This document shows positions 39,901 through 51,475 of a stretch of DNA of 64,000 bases, in pieces (the stretch's first letter is position 1; the number at the start of each line of letters is the position of its first letter). The notes below the pieces were generated by a model. The model had not been told where the DNA came from. It worked only from the letters and a program-made list of their open reading frames with translations, and ran no database searches. The position numbers and the translations under genes were made by a program. Source of the stretch: Archilochus colubris (lineage: Eukaryota > Chordata > Aves > Apodiformes > Trochilidae); contig CM041083.1 of the NCBI GenBank assembly GCA_023079485.1, forward strand, positions 103,617,054-103,681,053. Direction: 5' to 3'.

Positions 39901-40427
39901 CCAGGAACTCTAAAAAAACCCAAACACTACAGAGCAGGAGAAAGTTGGCTTACTATTTCCGATCAGTTCTTCAGAGGATGTATCTGAGACGTATCTGAGA
40001 CTCTAGATTTTTCAAAAGCCAGCATCTTCGAGCTGAATTTCATACTTATAGATCATATCTGAGTTTGCTCCTTACCTTAAAGTTAAACTTATTCTCCTCA
40101 ATGGTAAAAAAATGCTCAGACAAAAACTTTGACATATTTTTTTTTTTTCACAAAGAGCAGGAATCTGTTCTGTCATAAATAAGTGACAACTAAAATCGTA
40201 ATACAGAACAATGTCTAAACACCTTTGAAAATGTAAGTTTTGCTGCTTCAACAAATTATAATACATAGATTTTTAAGTTTACTGTGAAGTATTTTTTCCA
40301 GTCCATTCAAGTTGATTCTGTATTATAGCAGGATTTTTTAATTACAGAATGGATTAAAAAAAAACCAAAGAAAATAAAAGTAACAGTCCACTGTCATTCT
40401 ATTTGTATGTGAACTACTCTTAAGACA

Positions 40428-40798
40428 TAGAATGGCTTAGTTTGGAAGGGATCTTAGAGATCATCTACTCCAGCCTCCCTGTCATGGGCAAGGATGAGTT
40501 CCATCTAGACCAAGTTGCTCGAGACCTCATCCAACTTGACCTTGAACACTTCCAGGGAGGAGTCATCCACAAATTCTCTGGATGACCTGTTCCAGAGTCT
40601 CACCAATCTTGTACTAAAGAACTTCCTCCTAATATCCAGTCTAAACCTATTCTCCTTAAGTTTAAATTGGTTTAAAATCTCCCCTTGTCCTATCACTGGA
40701 CAATCTTATGAAAAGACTCTCCAGCCTTCCTGTAGGTTCCCTTCAGGTATTGGAGGGCAGCTATAGGGTCCCATGGAGTCTTCTTCAGGCTGGATGAA
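40428..40798 (-). mobile_element. CR1 LINE 3' fragment
   Basis: On the plus strand it begins with the reversed 3' end (CATAGAATGGCTTAG, then AGAGATCATCTACTCCAGCC). It contains 'TCCTCCTAATATCCAGTCTA', antisense to the ORF2 C-terminus, and ends near 'CTTCTTCAGGCTGGATGAA'. The minus frame 40505-40696 spans the conserved 'R-D-x-R-x-x-F-F' type end of ORF2. It is 5' truncated, as most CR1 copies are. Confidence 0.85.
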
Positions 40799-41044
40799 TT
40801 TATATTAGTGTTTTGATTCTTTAAAGTAGAACCTAAAATGGTAGAAAAAATAGACATTTCAGAAATGTTTCATAAAGATAGGAAACAAATATATAATATA
40901 ACTTAGCCACAAAGAAAGTACATCAGATCTTCCTGTACAGGTTATTATTCAGGCATTAAATGGCCATTCATCTATTTCAGTCAGAAGTAAATGTCAAATT
41001 ATGACATTTAGTTTTATGGAACTTAAATGATCTTTATCAACTTT

Positions 41045-42130
41045 TTGAGGTCTTGATATCGTTGGTCTCCTGGTGGCTGGTGGGGTCCATCTCTCAGGAG
41101 GGAGACCATATTTGGTCATAGGTTTGCCAATTTTCTAGAGGGTTTTAAACTAAAGTTGTTAGGGAAGGGTATCCTCAGTCCATCACAAGGACTGGTCTCC
41201 AAATGGAGATAAGTGATGAGTGATTTTCCTCCAGGGTCAGCATAGGGACCAGTGTTGTTTAGCATCTTTGTTTGAGACAGAGACAGGAGGACTGAGTGCA
41301 CCCTCAGCAAGTTTGCTGGTGACACCAAGCTTTGTGGTGTAGTTGATACACTAGATGGAAGGAAGGCCAATCAGTGGGACAGACTTGAGACTGTGTGGGC
41401 CCATGCCAACCTCATGAAGGTCAATAAGGCCAAGTATGAGGTGCTGCACTTTGGGAGGAAAATGGATTGAGAAGAGTCCTGAGGAAAAGGATTTAGGGAT
41501 GTTGATTAGTGAAAAGCTCAACATGAGCTGGCAATATGTGCTTGCAACACAGAAAGCCAACTATATCCTGAGCTACAACACAAGAAGAATGGCCAGTTGG
41601 TCAAGAAAGGTGATTTTTCCTCTCTACTTTTGAGAACCCACCTGGGTTACTGTGTCCAGCTGTGGAACCGCCAGCAGAAGAATGACATGGAGATGTTGGA
41701 GCAAGTCCATAGAGGGCCACAACGATGATTAGGTATCTGGAGCACCTCTCTTAGGAAGGCAGGCTAAGAGAGGTGGGGTGGATCAAGCTGAATTAAAAAT
41801 ACTCTTGACAACACCTTGTAGCAGCCTCCCAGTACCTGAAGGAGACCTACAAGAAAGCTGGAAAGGAACTTTTTGCAAGGGCATGTTGTCATAGGATGAG
41901 TGGAATATTTTTAAGCTAGAAAAGGGTAGACTTAGATTAAGCATTAGGAAGAAGCTCTTTACTATGAGGGTGGTGAAACACTGGTTGCCCAGAGAGATTG
42001 TGGATGCCCCCTCTTTTGAGCAACCTGGTCTAGTGGGAGATGTCCCTGACCATGTCAGGGGGTTGAAACTACACGATCTTTAAGGTCTCTTCTAACTCAA
42101 ACTATTCAACAATTCTGTGATTTTATGATC
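41045..42130 (+). mobile_element. CR1 LINE, 3' kilobase, degraded
   Basis: ORF2-derived blocks occur in order: 'AGCAAGTTTGCTGGTGACAC', 'AGGTGCTGCACTTTGGGAGG', 'CACCTGGGTTACTGTGTCCA', 'GAGCACCTCTCTTAGGAAGG' and 'GTACCTGAAGGAGACCTACA'. The 3' UTR follows and ends AACAATTCTGTGATTTTATG. The part before about 41190 ('GGGTTTTAAACTAAAGTTGT') looks like a CR1 5' segment joined to the 3' part by an internal deletion. Frameshifts and stops break ORF2 into pieces. Confidence 0.85.
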
Positions 42131-43034
42131 ATTGAACCACACATTTATAAATGAATACAATAAAAACCTTCTTTATCTACAACAGAAATCCTTAACCTAT
42201 TCTTATGTTTCCTTTGCAAGGGAGAAATTCTTTTAACCAAGAAATTGGCCCACCATTGCTGTAACATATATTTCACTCAGTACTACAAGATTTTATATTT
42301 TTCATTAATTGTTTGCCTATAGCAACTTGTGTTGGGTGAAATTATCCAGTTTAATTAGTTCTACTTCAGTACAGTTACACGTTGGTTATATTGGCAGGTT
42401 TCATAAGAAATCTTGATTTGCATGCCTGGTGATTCTTTTTAACCAGATGGTATGTTGGGTAAGTAGCTAAGGAAATCATCCACTCTCAGGCAGTCAATGC
42501 TACTACATCTTTCTTTAGGGTAGTATTTGAAGCCAACAGTTGTAAGTTGCTTTCCACTGAGATATTAATGATTCTGAGATAGAACTCAGAGATTTTTATC
42601 AATTTTACCAATTTAGGCACACTGACATTTTGCTGAAGTAAGTAATCTAGAAAGCAAAGGCAGTAATTCCTAACCTGTAATATTACTGCTCTTACTCCAT
42701 TTGATTAACTCTGCAAGCTTACTTTATAGGCAGAAGATTCTTTGCAGACTTTAAGTATTCTCTTATGTGACAAAAGTTTTCTTATGAACTTCATGACACT
42801 TATGCATTGCATAAGACTTTTTTCACTGTTAGTAAGAGTAATATTTTGGACAATACACTGATAATTTGCAGTTCCCAAGGATGTGCATAATTATGATAAA
42901 GACAGATGTGGGAAGTCTCAGCATTTTCCTGTGATTTTTGGAATATATTTTTCAGGGTCTGGATGGAATCATATTTTTCTTCATAGCAGTCTGCATGGTG
43001 CTGTGTTTCAGACATGAATGAAAATAATTTTGGT
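42131..43034. other. Unique DNA, no gene seen
   Basis: No repeat or gene recognised. A 97-codon minus frame runs from 43093 to 42800, but it has no known relative and overlaps the start of the next LTR. Confidence 0.55.
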
Positions 43035-43455
43035 AACACACTGGTGTTTTGACTGTTGCTGTGTATTAATTTCACAGCCTCTAAGCCCAACATTTTTTTC
43101 CACTCCCCCCTGCAAGAAGAAGGCTGGAGGTGTGTGAGTAGTTAGGGAGAGACACAACCTGGACAGCTGACCCAAACTTACAAAGAGGATATTGCATTCA
43201 TGGTTTTGACGTTTGTTTTCCCAAGTAACCATGAGGTGTACTGTAGTTCTGCTCTCCAGGAAGTGGTTAAACATCTGCTTGCCAATGGGAAGTAATGAAT
43301 TAATTCCTTCTTTGATTTGTTTGTATTTACAGCTTTAGTTCCCTATTAATCTGTCTTTTTCTTAGTCCATGAGTATTCATGGCTTCCATTTATTTTCTCA
43401 CTTTTCCTATTCTCTCCCTATTCCCTTTGCTTGCTGGCTGGCCCAATGCTGGATT
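43035..43455 (+). mobile_element. Degraded LTR, same superfamily as 7889-8465
   Basis: The order 'CTGGACAGCTGACCCAAACT', 'GGATATTGCATTCATG', 'GTTTTCCCAAGTAACCATGA', 'AATGGGAAGTAATGAATTAA', 'TTTTCTCACTTTTCCTATTC' and 'TTGCTTGCTGGCTGGC' is that of the avian LTR seen in reverse at 7889-8465. The TATA region and the terminal CA are degraded. The 88-codon minus frame here is antisense. Confidence 0.65.
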
Positions 43456-43559
43456 CAGGACTGGTGATTTTTGGTTATCTATCTCTCTTCTTGTCCTACT
43501 CTCTCACTTTATGTTTTTCTTTCCTAAAATCACTAAGTAACACAATACTTATCATAATT

Positions 43560-43775
43560 TTTCCCCAGGTTGTGCAGCTTGAACATTAAAATGATCAGCA
43601 TTTATGGATGCATAGCCTGAGCATATATAATAAAGTACCAACTTTTATGAGTTATTCATTCCATAGTTCTAGTTAAATCTTATGTTCAAATACAGACCTT
43701 GAGTCTTGTGCGTTGTTTCACCTCAATCTGATCAACGGGTATCTGACAGTCAAGCATTTCATTGGATTGTTACAT
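43560..43775 (+). mobile_element. Possible LTR 3' part (R-U5)
   Basis: TATATAATAAAGT at about 43623-43635 is followed after about 90 bp by 'TTTCACCTCAATCTGATCAA' and a short tail ending ATTGTTACA. A polyadenylation signal followed by a U5-like tail is typical of an LTR, but no 5' half or duplicate was found. Confidence 0.3.
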
Positions 43776-43894
43776 TTTAGTCTATCCCTAGGAGGGCCAG
43801 ATCTGACAGTGGATCCAGCTGCACCTTGGCTCCTCTCTGAGAAGGAGTTTAGAAACCAAGGGGGTGCAGTCTGTGTCTCCCTGAATGCCCTGTC

Positions 43895-44000
43895 CAGGTT
43901 GAGACTATCTGAAAAACTTTTAAAGTGAAGATAGACAACAATGATTGCTTTCCCCTCATCCACAAGTCCTGTTATTTCATCACAGGAGGAAAACAAGTAA
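43895..44000 (-). mobile_element. CR1 reverse-transcriptase fragment
   Basis: The minus-strand frame at 43718-44044 contains DEITGLVDEGKA followed by VVYLHF, an evident match to CR1 ORF2 just before and at RT motif A. The catalytic aspartate position of motif A is not preserved and homology then stops. The rest of that 108-codon frame is unrelated sequence, so this is a short relic. Confidence 0.6.
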
Positions 44001-46076
44001 GTTAACCATCTTTTACTGCTGATGAACACACACAAAAAGCACAAATGAAAGGATAATATTTCCTTTGTGTTCTAAGACTTTTTTAATGTTCTCATGACTT
44101 CTTTTTTTGCCAGATCTTGCGACCATGTTAATCAATTCAATATAACAATATATGGAGATATTTTACTAATATTATTCATTTACTCTAGACTTTTTGTGCA
44201 AACTGTGTCAGAAATTTTGCAGTATTTTCTTTTTTAGAGTAATAAGTGCAATGCTAAAATACTTTCCGATACACCTGTTTCTCTTCATCCAACTTTTTGT
44301 CCTTGAGTAACCAACGAAGGACAGTATGAAGGTTTTTCATTATAGTAAAAGCCTCATTATAGGTACTCTCCTCTTTATTGCATCTTCTTGAACTTGAAAC
44401 TGACGGATAAGATTTCATCATACCACTGTGTTTCTTAGGCAAACTTAGTTGCAGCATCCACAGAAAAAATAATATAGAGTGTATGTGTCTAACTCAAACC
44501 AGTTTAAGAAGCAGCCTAAGCCACTAACTACTTTGAATTAGTTCTTTTTACATGTTAAATAACAAGTAATTACTTGATGCATCAAACTCCTCACTTTGAC
44601 AATATTTTAACTGTTTCATTAGCGATATCATTTACGAGATTTTATTTTTTCTAACTGTAATATTTTGCAACCACACAGGATTATAAGAGTAGGAGATTTC
44701 ATAGAATTTCTTCAATATCAGCTTCAATATCTTCAAAAATCTTTTGTTAGTTTTTTTTAAACAGAAAGTACGTCCAGGCTGTGGATTGTTGTGGATTGTT
44801 TGAGCTTTTGATAGAGGTGGATGATGAGTCTTCAACTGAGCTATCAACTGTCTGTTCTCCCCAACATTTAGCCAGTTCAGATGTTCTTGTTTCCCAACTC
44901 AGTAAGCTACTAACAATCTGTCCATTTAGGGACTGTAGATTTAGGCCAAGTCCTTTCACCTTAGTGCTGTTCCTTCAATGTCCCTCTGCCTGCACTGAAA
45001 AACAGTGTTAGACAGCTCTATTTAGCTGAATAGCCTTGCTAGTAGAGTATCAAGATCAGTGTCATGTTAACACGTTACATGACCTGAGAACCACAGCTGG
45101 ATCGTGTCTACCCAAGTCATGTGTAAATGTATCAGATGCAAACTTGAGTTCTACTGTATAAAACTCATTTCCATTATATGATTTGATTTGTTTCCTATCC
45201 TTCAACATGCAAGCCTCTCACCATAACCAAATAATTATTTATTTTGTGTTCATTTTTCTGAGTGTATTGATGCACCAAATTTAAACAGTACACTAAAGGA
45301 AAAACAAAATAATAGCAAAATTTATTAATTTTCTAAAAACTGATGTTATTTTAAGACATTTAGGTAACAAGCAGTTATAGTAGCTTATCTTTCTTGTGAT
45401 AGAAAAGAGGAAATTTTCATATTAGAAATGAACCATTGATTTACTACAGTTGATCTAGCATAAAAACTGAATATAATGTATACCAGGACCAAAAACAGAA
45501 TCAGTAAAGGAAAGAAATGAAAATGAATGAATATTTTGAGTGAGATTCATTTCTGGAGCAGGAATGCAGCCCTCAGGTAGAGCATGACAAGATTTGAGCA
45601 ATCTCTTCATATTAGAAAACAGAGGGAAAGAAAAGAATAGGTATGATTTCACTATAATGTATTTGTATCTACTAAGCCTTTCCACACAACTGAAAGAAAA
45701 ACATTAAGACAAACTGTGAAACAAGAAGACTACTGAGCCTAGAAAATAAAAGATATGTAGAAAAAATTAGACTATTATCAGCTTTTTTGCTTGATTAAAT
45801 GATTTTTTAAATAAATATTAGCAAATTTACTTCTTGCTTCGGCAAATTCAGCTACATTTTTCTTTTCCTTTTATAATCAACTTTATCCTCAATGTTCATA
45901 AGTGATGAGGCTATTTATTTTAGCAGTAGTTAAATTCTCATTCAGACTTAGTTAGTTCACACCAAAAATGTTTCACTCAGACTTAGCAGGCTGTCATCAG
46001 TAAAGAGAGCCTACAAAATTCAGTTCATGTAATTCAGCTTCTGCACGGTTTGCTTTGTTTCACAAGTTCTTTGCCT
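44001..46076. other. Unique AT-rich DNA, no gene seen
   Basis: No recognised gene or repeat. Frames of 67-76 codons overlap on opposite strands near 44630-45010 and look accidental. Confidence 0.55.
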
Positions 46077-46530
46077 ACCTACAAGAAGGGTCTGAAGGAG
46101 GATCTAAGAAATTACAGGCCTTCCAGCCTGACCTTTACTACCTGGGAGGATTATGGAGTGGTTCATCTTCACTATCCTTTCATTTGAAGGAATGTGAAGG
46201 ACAACCAGAGGATCGGGAACAACCTTTATGGGTTCATGAAAGGCAGGTCCTCCTTGCCCGACTTGTCTCCTGCTTGTCTCCTTCTATAATCAGGTGATAC
46301 ATCTGATGGGTGAGGAAAATGCTGTGGATATCATCCACCCAGAATCCAGTAAAGCCTTTGACACTGTTTCTCACAGCATTCTACTAGAAAAGCTGGCAGC
46401 TCATTGCTTAGACAGATGTACTCTTTGCACAATAAATAACTGTCTGGACAGCCGAGCCCAGATAGTTGGGGTGAATGGAGTAAAATATACTTGGTGGGCA
46501 GTCACAATTGATGTTTCCCAGGGAACAGTA
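46077..46530 (+). mobile_element. CR1 LINE reverse-transcriptase palm fragment
   Basis: It starts at 'ACCTACAAGAAGGGTCTGAA', part of the CR1 palm-domain coding sequence. The frame from 46294 carries SKAFDTVSHSILLEKLAAH and LDSRAQ, typical of CR1 RT motif A and the following helix. It ends at the 'VSQGTV' remnant of the RT motif B region. The residue at the catalytic aspartate position of motif A is glutamate, and stops and shifts precede it, so it is inactive. No CR1 3' end follows, so it was truncated at both ends. Confidence 0.8.
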
Positions 46531-49500
46531 TATGAAAGAATCAAAATAAAACACTGAATGACTTATTTCTGTACACAAAACTGTCTGAATCTGCATGAAA
46601 ACATCATTTCAGATTGCTTCTTTAAGCAGAGTAGATTTTCACAGACACACTCAGTGACCTTCAAGCATCTTAAAGCCTTCAGTCATGCTTTGTTTAAGAT
46701 AGACAAGAAAAATCAACTTACTATTTGTAAGATGAAAGTTTGTCATACAGAAATCTGCAAGATGATTTACAATATACATTATTCCATGTACTCTGTACAC
46801 TTTTGAGAGGAAATATATGCAGCAACTGTAAGATGAAAGTAGGCAAGTTTACTTTTTAATGGTTCAACATGCATTCAGACAGGAAAATGTTTCTTATATA
46901 CTTTAATATTAGTAGAACACTTCCTATAAATCTTCTTAGGAACCAAAAAAAATTCCCAGTGGATCTCTGGAAATTGTGCCTCTTCATCACAGCTGAAGTG
47001 TTGCTTTCTGCAGGGGCTAAGTAATTAAGAAAGTGCCTGCCAGTTTGGGATGGTGTGGCAGCAGCTGTCTGTTCAATCAGGTGAGAGAATTGAATTCTGG
47101 AGAGCTCTTGATTCACTTTCCCAGGCTTGTTTTTAAAAGGGAAGGTCTATGCTTCATGATATTCCCTTGGTTTTCCATCACTACCCAACACAAAGCTTGA
47201 CTTCAGAGAAATGCGTTCATCTTTTCCCTTTTTGCTGCAGACATCAGTTCTTTGGAATATTACAAGGTTATAGGTAGAAGGAGTAAAGAAGGATTGGAAA
47301 AAGCCACTGGTATTTTCTGATAGCTTGGAGACAGAATGGATGTTCTAGCCTCTCTTTATGTCTCTATTTTAATGAAGTAAACAGAGTATTTTCTTCCTGC
47401 CCGATACCTGAGCAAGCAGAGAAAACATAGAAAGTAAGAGCTGCAAAGCATAAGCGTGTGTTAAAGAGAATATACTCAGTCACTCAAAGAAAGACATTTC
47501 AGTTTCAAATTTGTAAGAGGTTTTTAGCATACAGAAAACATCAATTTTAAAGCTGATTTCTGACTCAGGAGTGGGGTTTTTTTGTTTGTTTGTTTTGGAT
47601 TTTTTTTTTTTTTTTTTGACATCATAATCTCATACACTAGAAGTTTTTAAAAAAGCATGTCATAGTGGAATTGCCTGCAGGAGTTTGAAGCCAAGGACCT
47701 GGTTTCATATCTTTCTTTCTGAATTGTTTTGGGTTTGTTTTGATGGGTATTTTTGTCACTATTAAGTGCTCTGATTCTTTTACCATTTTATGTCCTTTCC
47801 TACTTCTGCCTCTGAACCATATTTTCAATTACTTCAGTTTTAACCCCAGATCCTTTCATATCCATAGCTATCATATACATTTTGTCATATCCAAAACTTG
47901 AAGCTGATACAGCAATAAATGTGGCTTAGTCTTATTAAAGCACAGATTGATACTCCATTTCCTTAAAAAAATGTCTTCCATTATAACTGAAAATCTTTTC
48001 TGTTGAAGGAAGTCAGTGTCATCATTGGAGGTGCTACTAAAAGAATGAAAAAAAAAAGAAAGAATAAAATCTCCATGCCAGCTGTATTCCAGCAGTATAT
48101 CCATGTAAGTACATCATCTTGTGGTACTGAAAGACATAGTACAAGACTGTAAAAATGGATGCCTTATTTCTCTCTAAAAATAGTGCGTATTGTAAGCAAT
48201 AATTAAAGAAAAATTACTCTATGTGTAAGATAAAAAATATTCAGTATCCAAATGACAAACACAATGAAAAAGAGACCTCTAGCAGCACATATTCTTCTTT
48301 GTTCTGGTGTAAACTGCATGTTTAGATACTAGATTTGTATCTTTCATGTTTATCTTCAAACTACTGTTTCATGAGTTAAACTGTTGGTAAGAGCAATGTT
48401 TAAAACATTTTATTCTGCATGTATCCAATGTATTTCCCCATTTGTCCATCAAATAGTGTATCTTCAATGCAAGTGTAGAGTCTATTATTTTTTTTCTATA
48501 TACACTCTATGACCACCATCCAAAAGGACTTCCAATTAACACTAACAAAGGTGAAGAAAGAGCAAATTTTTTTTATTTTTACATTTGAATCTGTCATCAG
48601 ACTCTTTTTCTGTCTTTCTTGCCTTAATAAAGACCTGATTCCTTATCAATAAACCTTAAGGTAGGAATTTTTATCTGAAAAAAATAGATACAGGGTTATA
48701 TCTCACATAAAATTTATCCTTCAAAGTCATAGAATACTAGTTTGCTAACTTCTATTGATATTAATGTTGACCATGATCACTTACTGAAAGGTTATGTAAT
48801 TAAGCTTAAAAAAACTTTGCCAAAACATGATTCTCATAATTAAAAGTTGCTCAGGAAAGCTTCTTTTTATATCCTATTTTTTTTCGTTGTTTACCCAAAG
48901 CAGATTATGATGGCTTCATACAATGACTTGTAAAAAAAAAAAAGCAACTTTATTCTTCCATCTTCCTTCATCTCTATATAATTCCATTCTTTTATTTATG
49001 CCTTTTCCCTCATTTCATATTTTCACTCATATTTCTTATTTTCATATTTTCTCTCTCATATACTGTTCCTTTTCTTTTAATTTTAAAAAGGAAAAAGAAT
49101 GGGACAGAGAGAAATGAAGGCATAAGAAGTAAATGGATTTTGTGAAAGAGATTTTTTTACAGGTCAGCAATGTTAAACAGACACTGATGATGTTGTACAG
49201 GAAATTTATGAATATCATTAATCCAAAATATCTGTGTTTGACAACAGGGTATTGTGCAAGAACGTCCAGTATCTATAATCCATTTGATGACATTATTTTT
49301 CTTTTTACTTTTATTCTTTCAGTTCAAACATACTTCCCAATTATGACAACTTTTTAATAAAAAACTGTCTTTGGTGCTTAGAGACATCCAGCTAGGGGTC
49401 AAGACAAGATTTGAAAACATCCTGAAAGAATAAGTTCAAAAAATATATTGAAACAAAAGGGTGGAAACTGCTGTGGTAATAAAGATAAAGATTTAGGAAA

Positions 49501-50494
49501 GCCTTTCCCTGCCTATGAGTAAGTTTGGCACACACATTTTTGCAATCATGTAAAGTCCAAAAATCTTATTCTTGTCACTATTGCCTGCAGCATATCTGAT
49601 TACTTGACAATTATCTATGAATCTCTTTTTGCACCAGGAGAGTTTTGCCTATCTGTGAGTTTCTGATGACTAATGATAATATAATTGTAAAGAAAGCTAT
49701 TTAAAAAATGTTTACTACATTGCTGCTGACAAAAAAACCACATCAAATAAAGAAAAAAATAAAAAACAAAAACTTAAAATGTTGCCAAACAAACGCATAC
49801 ACATAAATACACATACAGTCTGTAAGTCTGTAAAATACAAATGCCTGAAGCTAAACAAAATGGTCAAGGAAGGAATTAGCACTGGTGTGCCTGGGTTTTT
49901 TACATCCTGGCACTGCTGAATTTTATCATCTCTGCATTCCCTGTTCACTCCCTATCTAGTGTTATAGGGAGCAATAGCCCATCTGAACAGGATGAAAAGA
50001 AGTTTTGATCTCACTGAAAAAAAAATGCTTTTTCAAAAGCACACCTTAAACTGAATCTCCCTGTCTCCTTGCCCTCAGGCACTTAGAAGTTAGCTAAAAT
50101 ACAATTCACCATGAAGACATTATAGTCAGAAAGCCAGTGAAAGACCAAAAAATATTTGTCAGTCAAGTCAGCCTTTTTCAGGGAAGAAAAGAAAAACTAA
50201 CAGACAAAAAAAAACAAACCAAAACAAAACCCCAAAGAAAGAAACAAACAAACCCCAAGCAAATAAACCCAATCAAATCTATATTTCCTTTCTCTTTACC
50301 CAACACTATATTACAGCTGTAAGAACTGCAGTCTTCTACCAAACTCACACCAGAAATTTCTTTTCTCACCACATATAAATACAAGATCAAAACAATGCAG
50401 TACCAGTCTCATTATTTATGGATACGAAGCAGAACATTTCACAACCCGTGACTGAGCATTCTATGTCTCAGGATGCCTGGCATCCAAGATGTTA
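46531..50494. other. Unique AT-rich DNA, no gene seen
   Basis: No gene. T-rich low-complexity patches lie at 47576-47618 and an A/C-rich patch at 50204-50270. Short frames are not recognisable. Confidence 0.6.
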
Positions 50495-51475
50495 AGTCAC
50501 AGAATCACAGATTCAGGGAATGGTAGGGGTTAGAAGGGACCTCTGGAGATCACCTAGGCCAACCCACCTGCCAGAGCAGGATCTCCTAAAGCAGATTACA
50601 CAGGAACACATCCAGGCAGGTTTTGAATGTCTCCAGAGATGGAGACTCCTGGGCAAGTTGTTCCAGTGCTCTGTTACCCTTACAGTAAAGTATGTCCTTA
50701 TATTCCAGTTAAATCTCCTGTGTGGCATTTTGTGACCATTACCCTTTGTTCTGTCACTAGACACCACTAGGAAGCGCCTAGCCCCATGTTCCTGACAGTC
50801 ACCATTTAGATATTTATAAATATTAATGAAATACCTCCTGCACCTCCTCTTCTCCAAGCTAAACAACCCAAGATCTCTTAATGTTTCCCATAAGGGCAGA
50901 TGTTCTAGTTCCTTAATCATCTTAGTAGATCTGTGCTGGACAGTCTCCAGTATTTCCTTGTTCTTCTTGAACTGGGGAGACCAAAAGTGCACACAGCACT
51001 CTAGGTGAGGCATAACCTGTGCACAGTAAAGGGGATGATAATCTCCCTTGACCTTCTGGCCACATGCACCCCAGGATGGCACTGGCCCTCTTGGCTATGA
51101 GAAAACATTGCTGACTCATGGTGAGCCTGTTGTCTACCATGTGTCTAGCACATATTTTTCCCCAGAGCTGCTTTCCAGTGGGTCAGCCTCTAGCCTGTCC
51201 TGGTGCATTAGGTAGTTCTTCCACAGATGGAATACTCTATGCTTGCCCTTATTGAACTTTATTAGGTTTCTTCCTGCCCAGATCTTCAATTTCTCCAAAT
51301 CATGCTGGATAGCAGCAAAGTGCTTTCTAGAGGGTCAGCCACCCATCTTGGTTTTGTTTCACCAGTGAACTTACTAATGATACACTTTATCCCTTCACCC
51401 AGGTCACTGATGAAAATATTGAACAGGATTGTACTCCTGATGGATTCCACTAGTCACAGGCCTTCAGCTGAATTT
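50495..51475 (-). mobile_element. CR1 LINE, 3' kilobase with a long residual ORF2 frame
   Basis: The plus strand begins with the reversed 3' end (CACAGAATCACAGATTCAGG). The minus frame from 51082 to 50513 stays open for 189 codons. It contains HLECCVHFWSPQFKK, LGLFSLEKRRC and a degraded 'T-x-H-W-N-N-L-P' motif, which are landmarks of the CR1 ORF2 C-terminal region. It reads past the usual stop into the 3' UTR, which shows frame decay. Farther 5' parts ('CCACCCATCTTGGTTTTGTT', near 51340) correspond to the RT thumb coding region. 5' truncated. Confidence 0.85.

Noticed and set aside
39467..39913. 148-codon plus-strand frame
   Set aside because: Its first part is antisense to an LTR and its end is translated poly-A and CAAA repeats.
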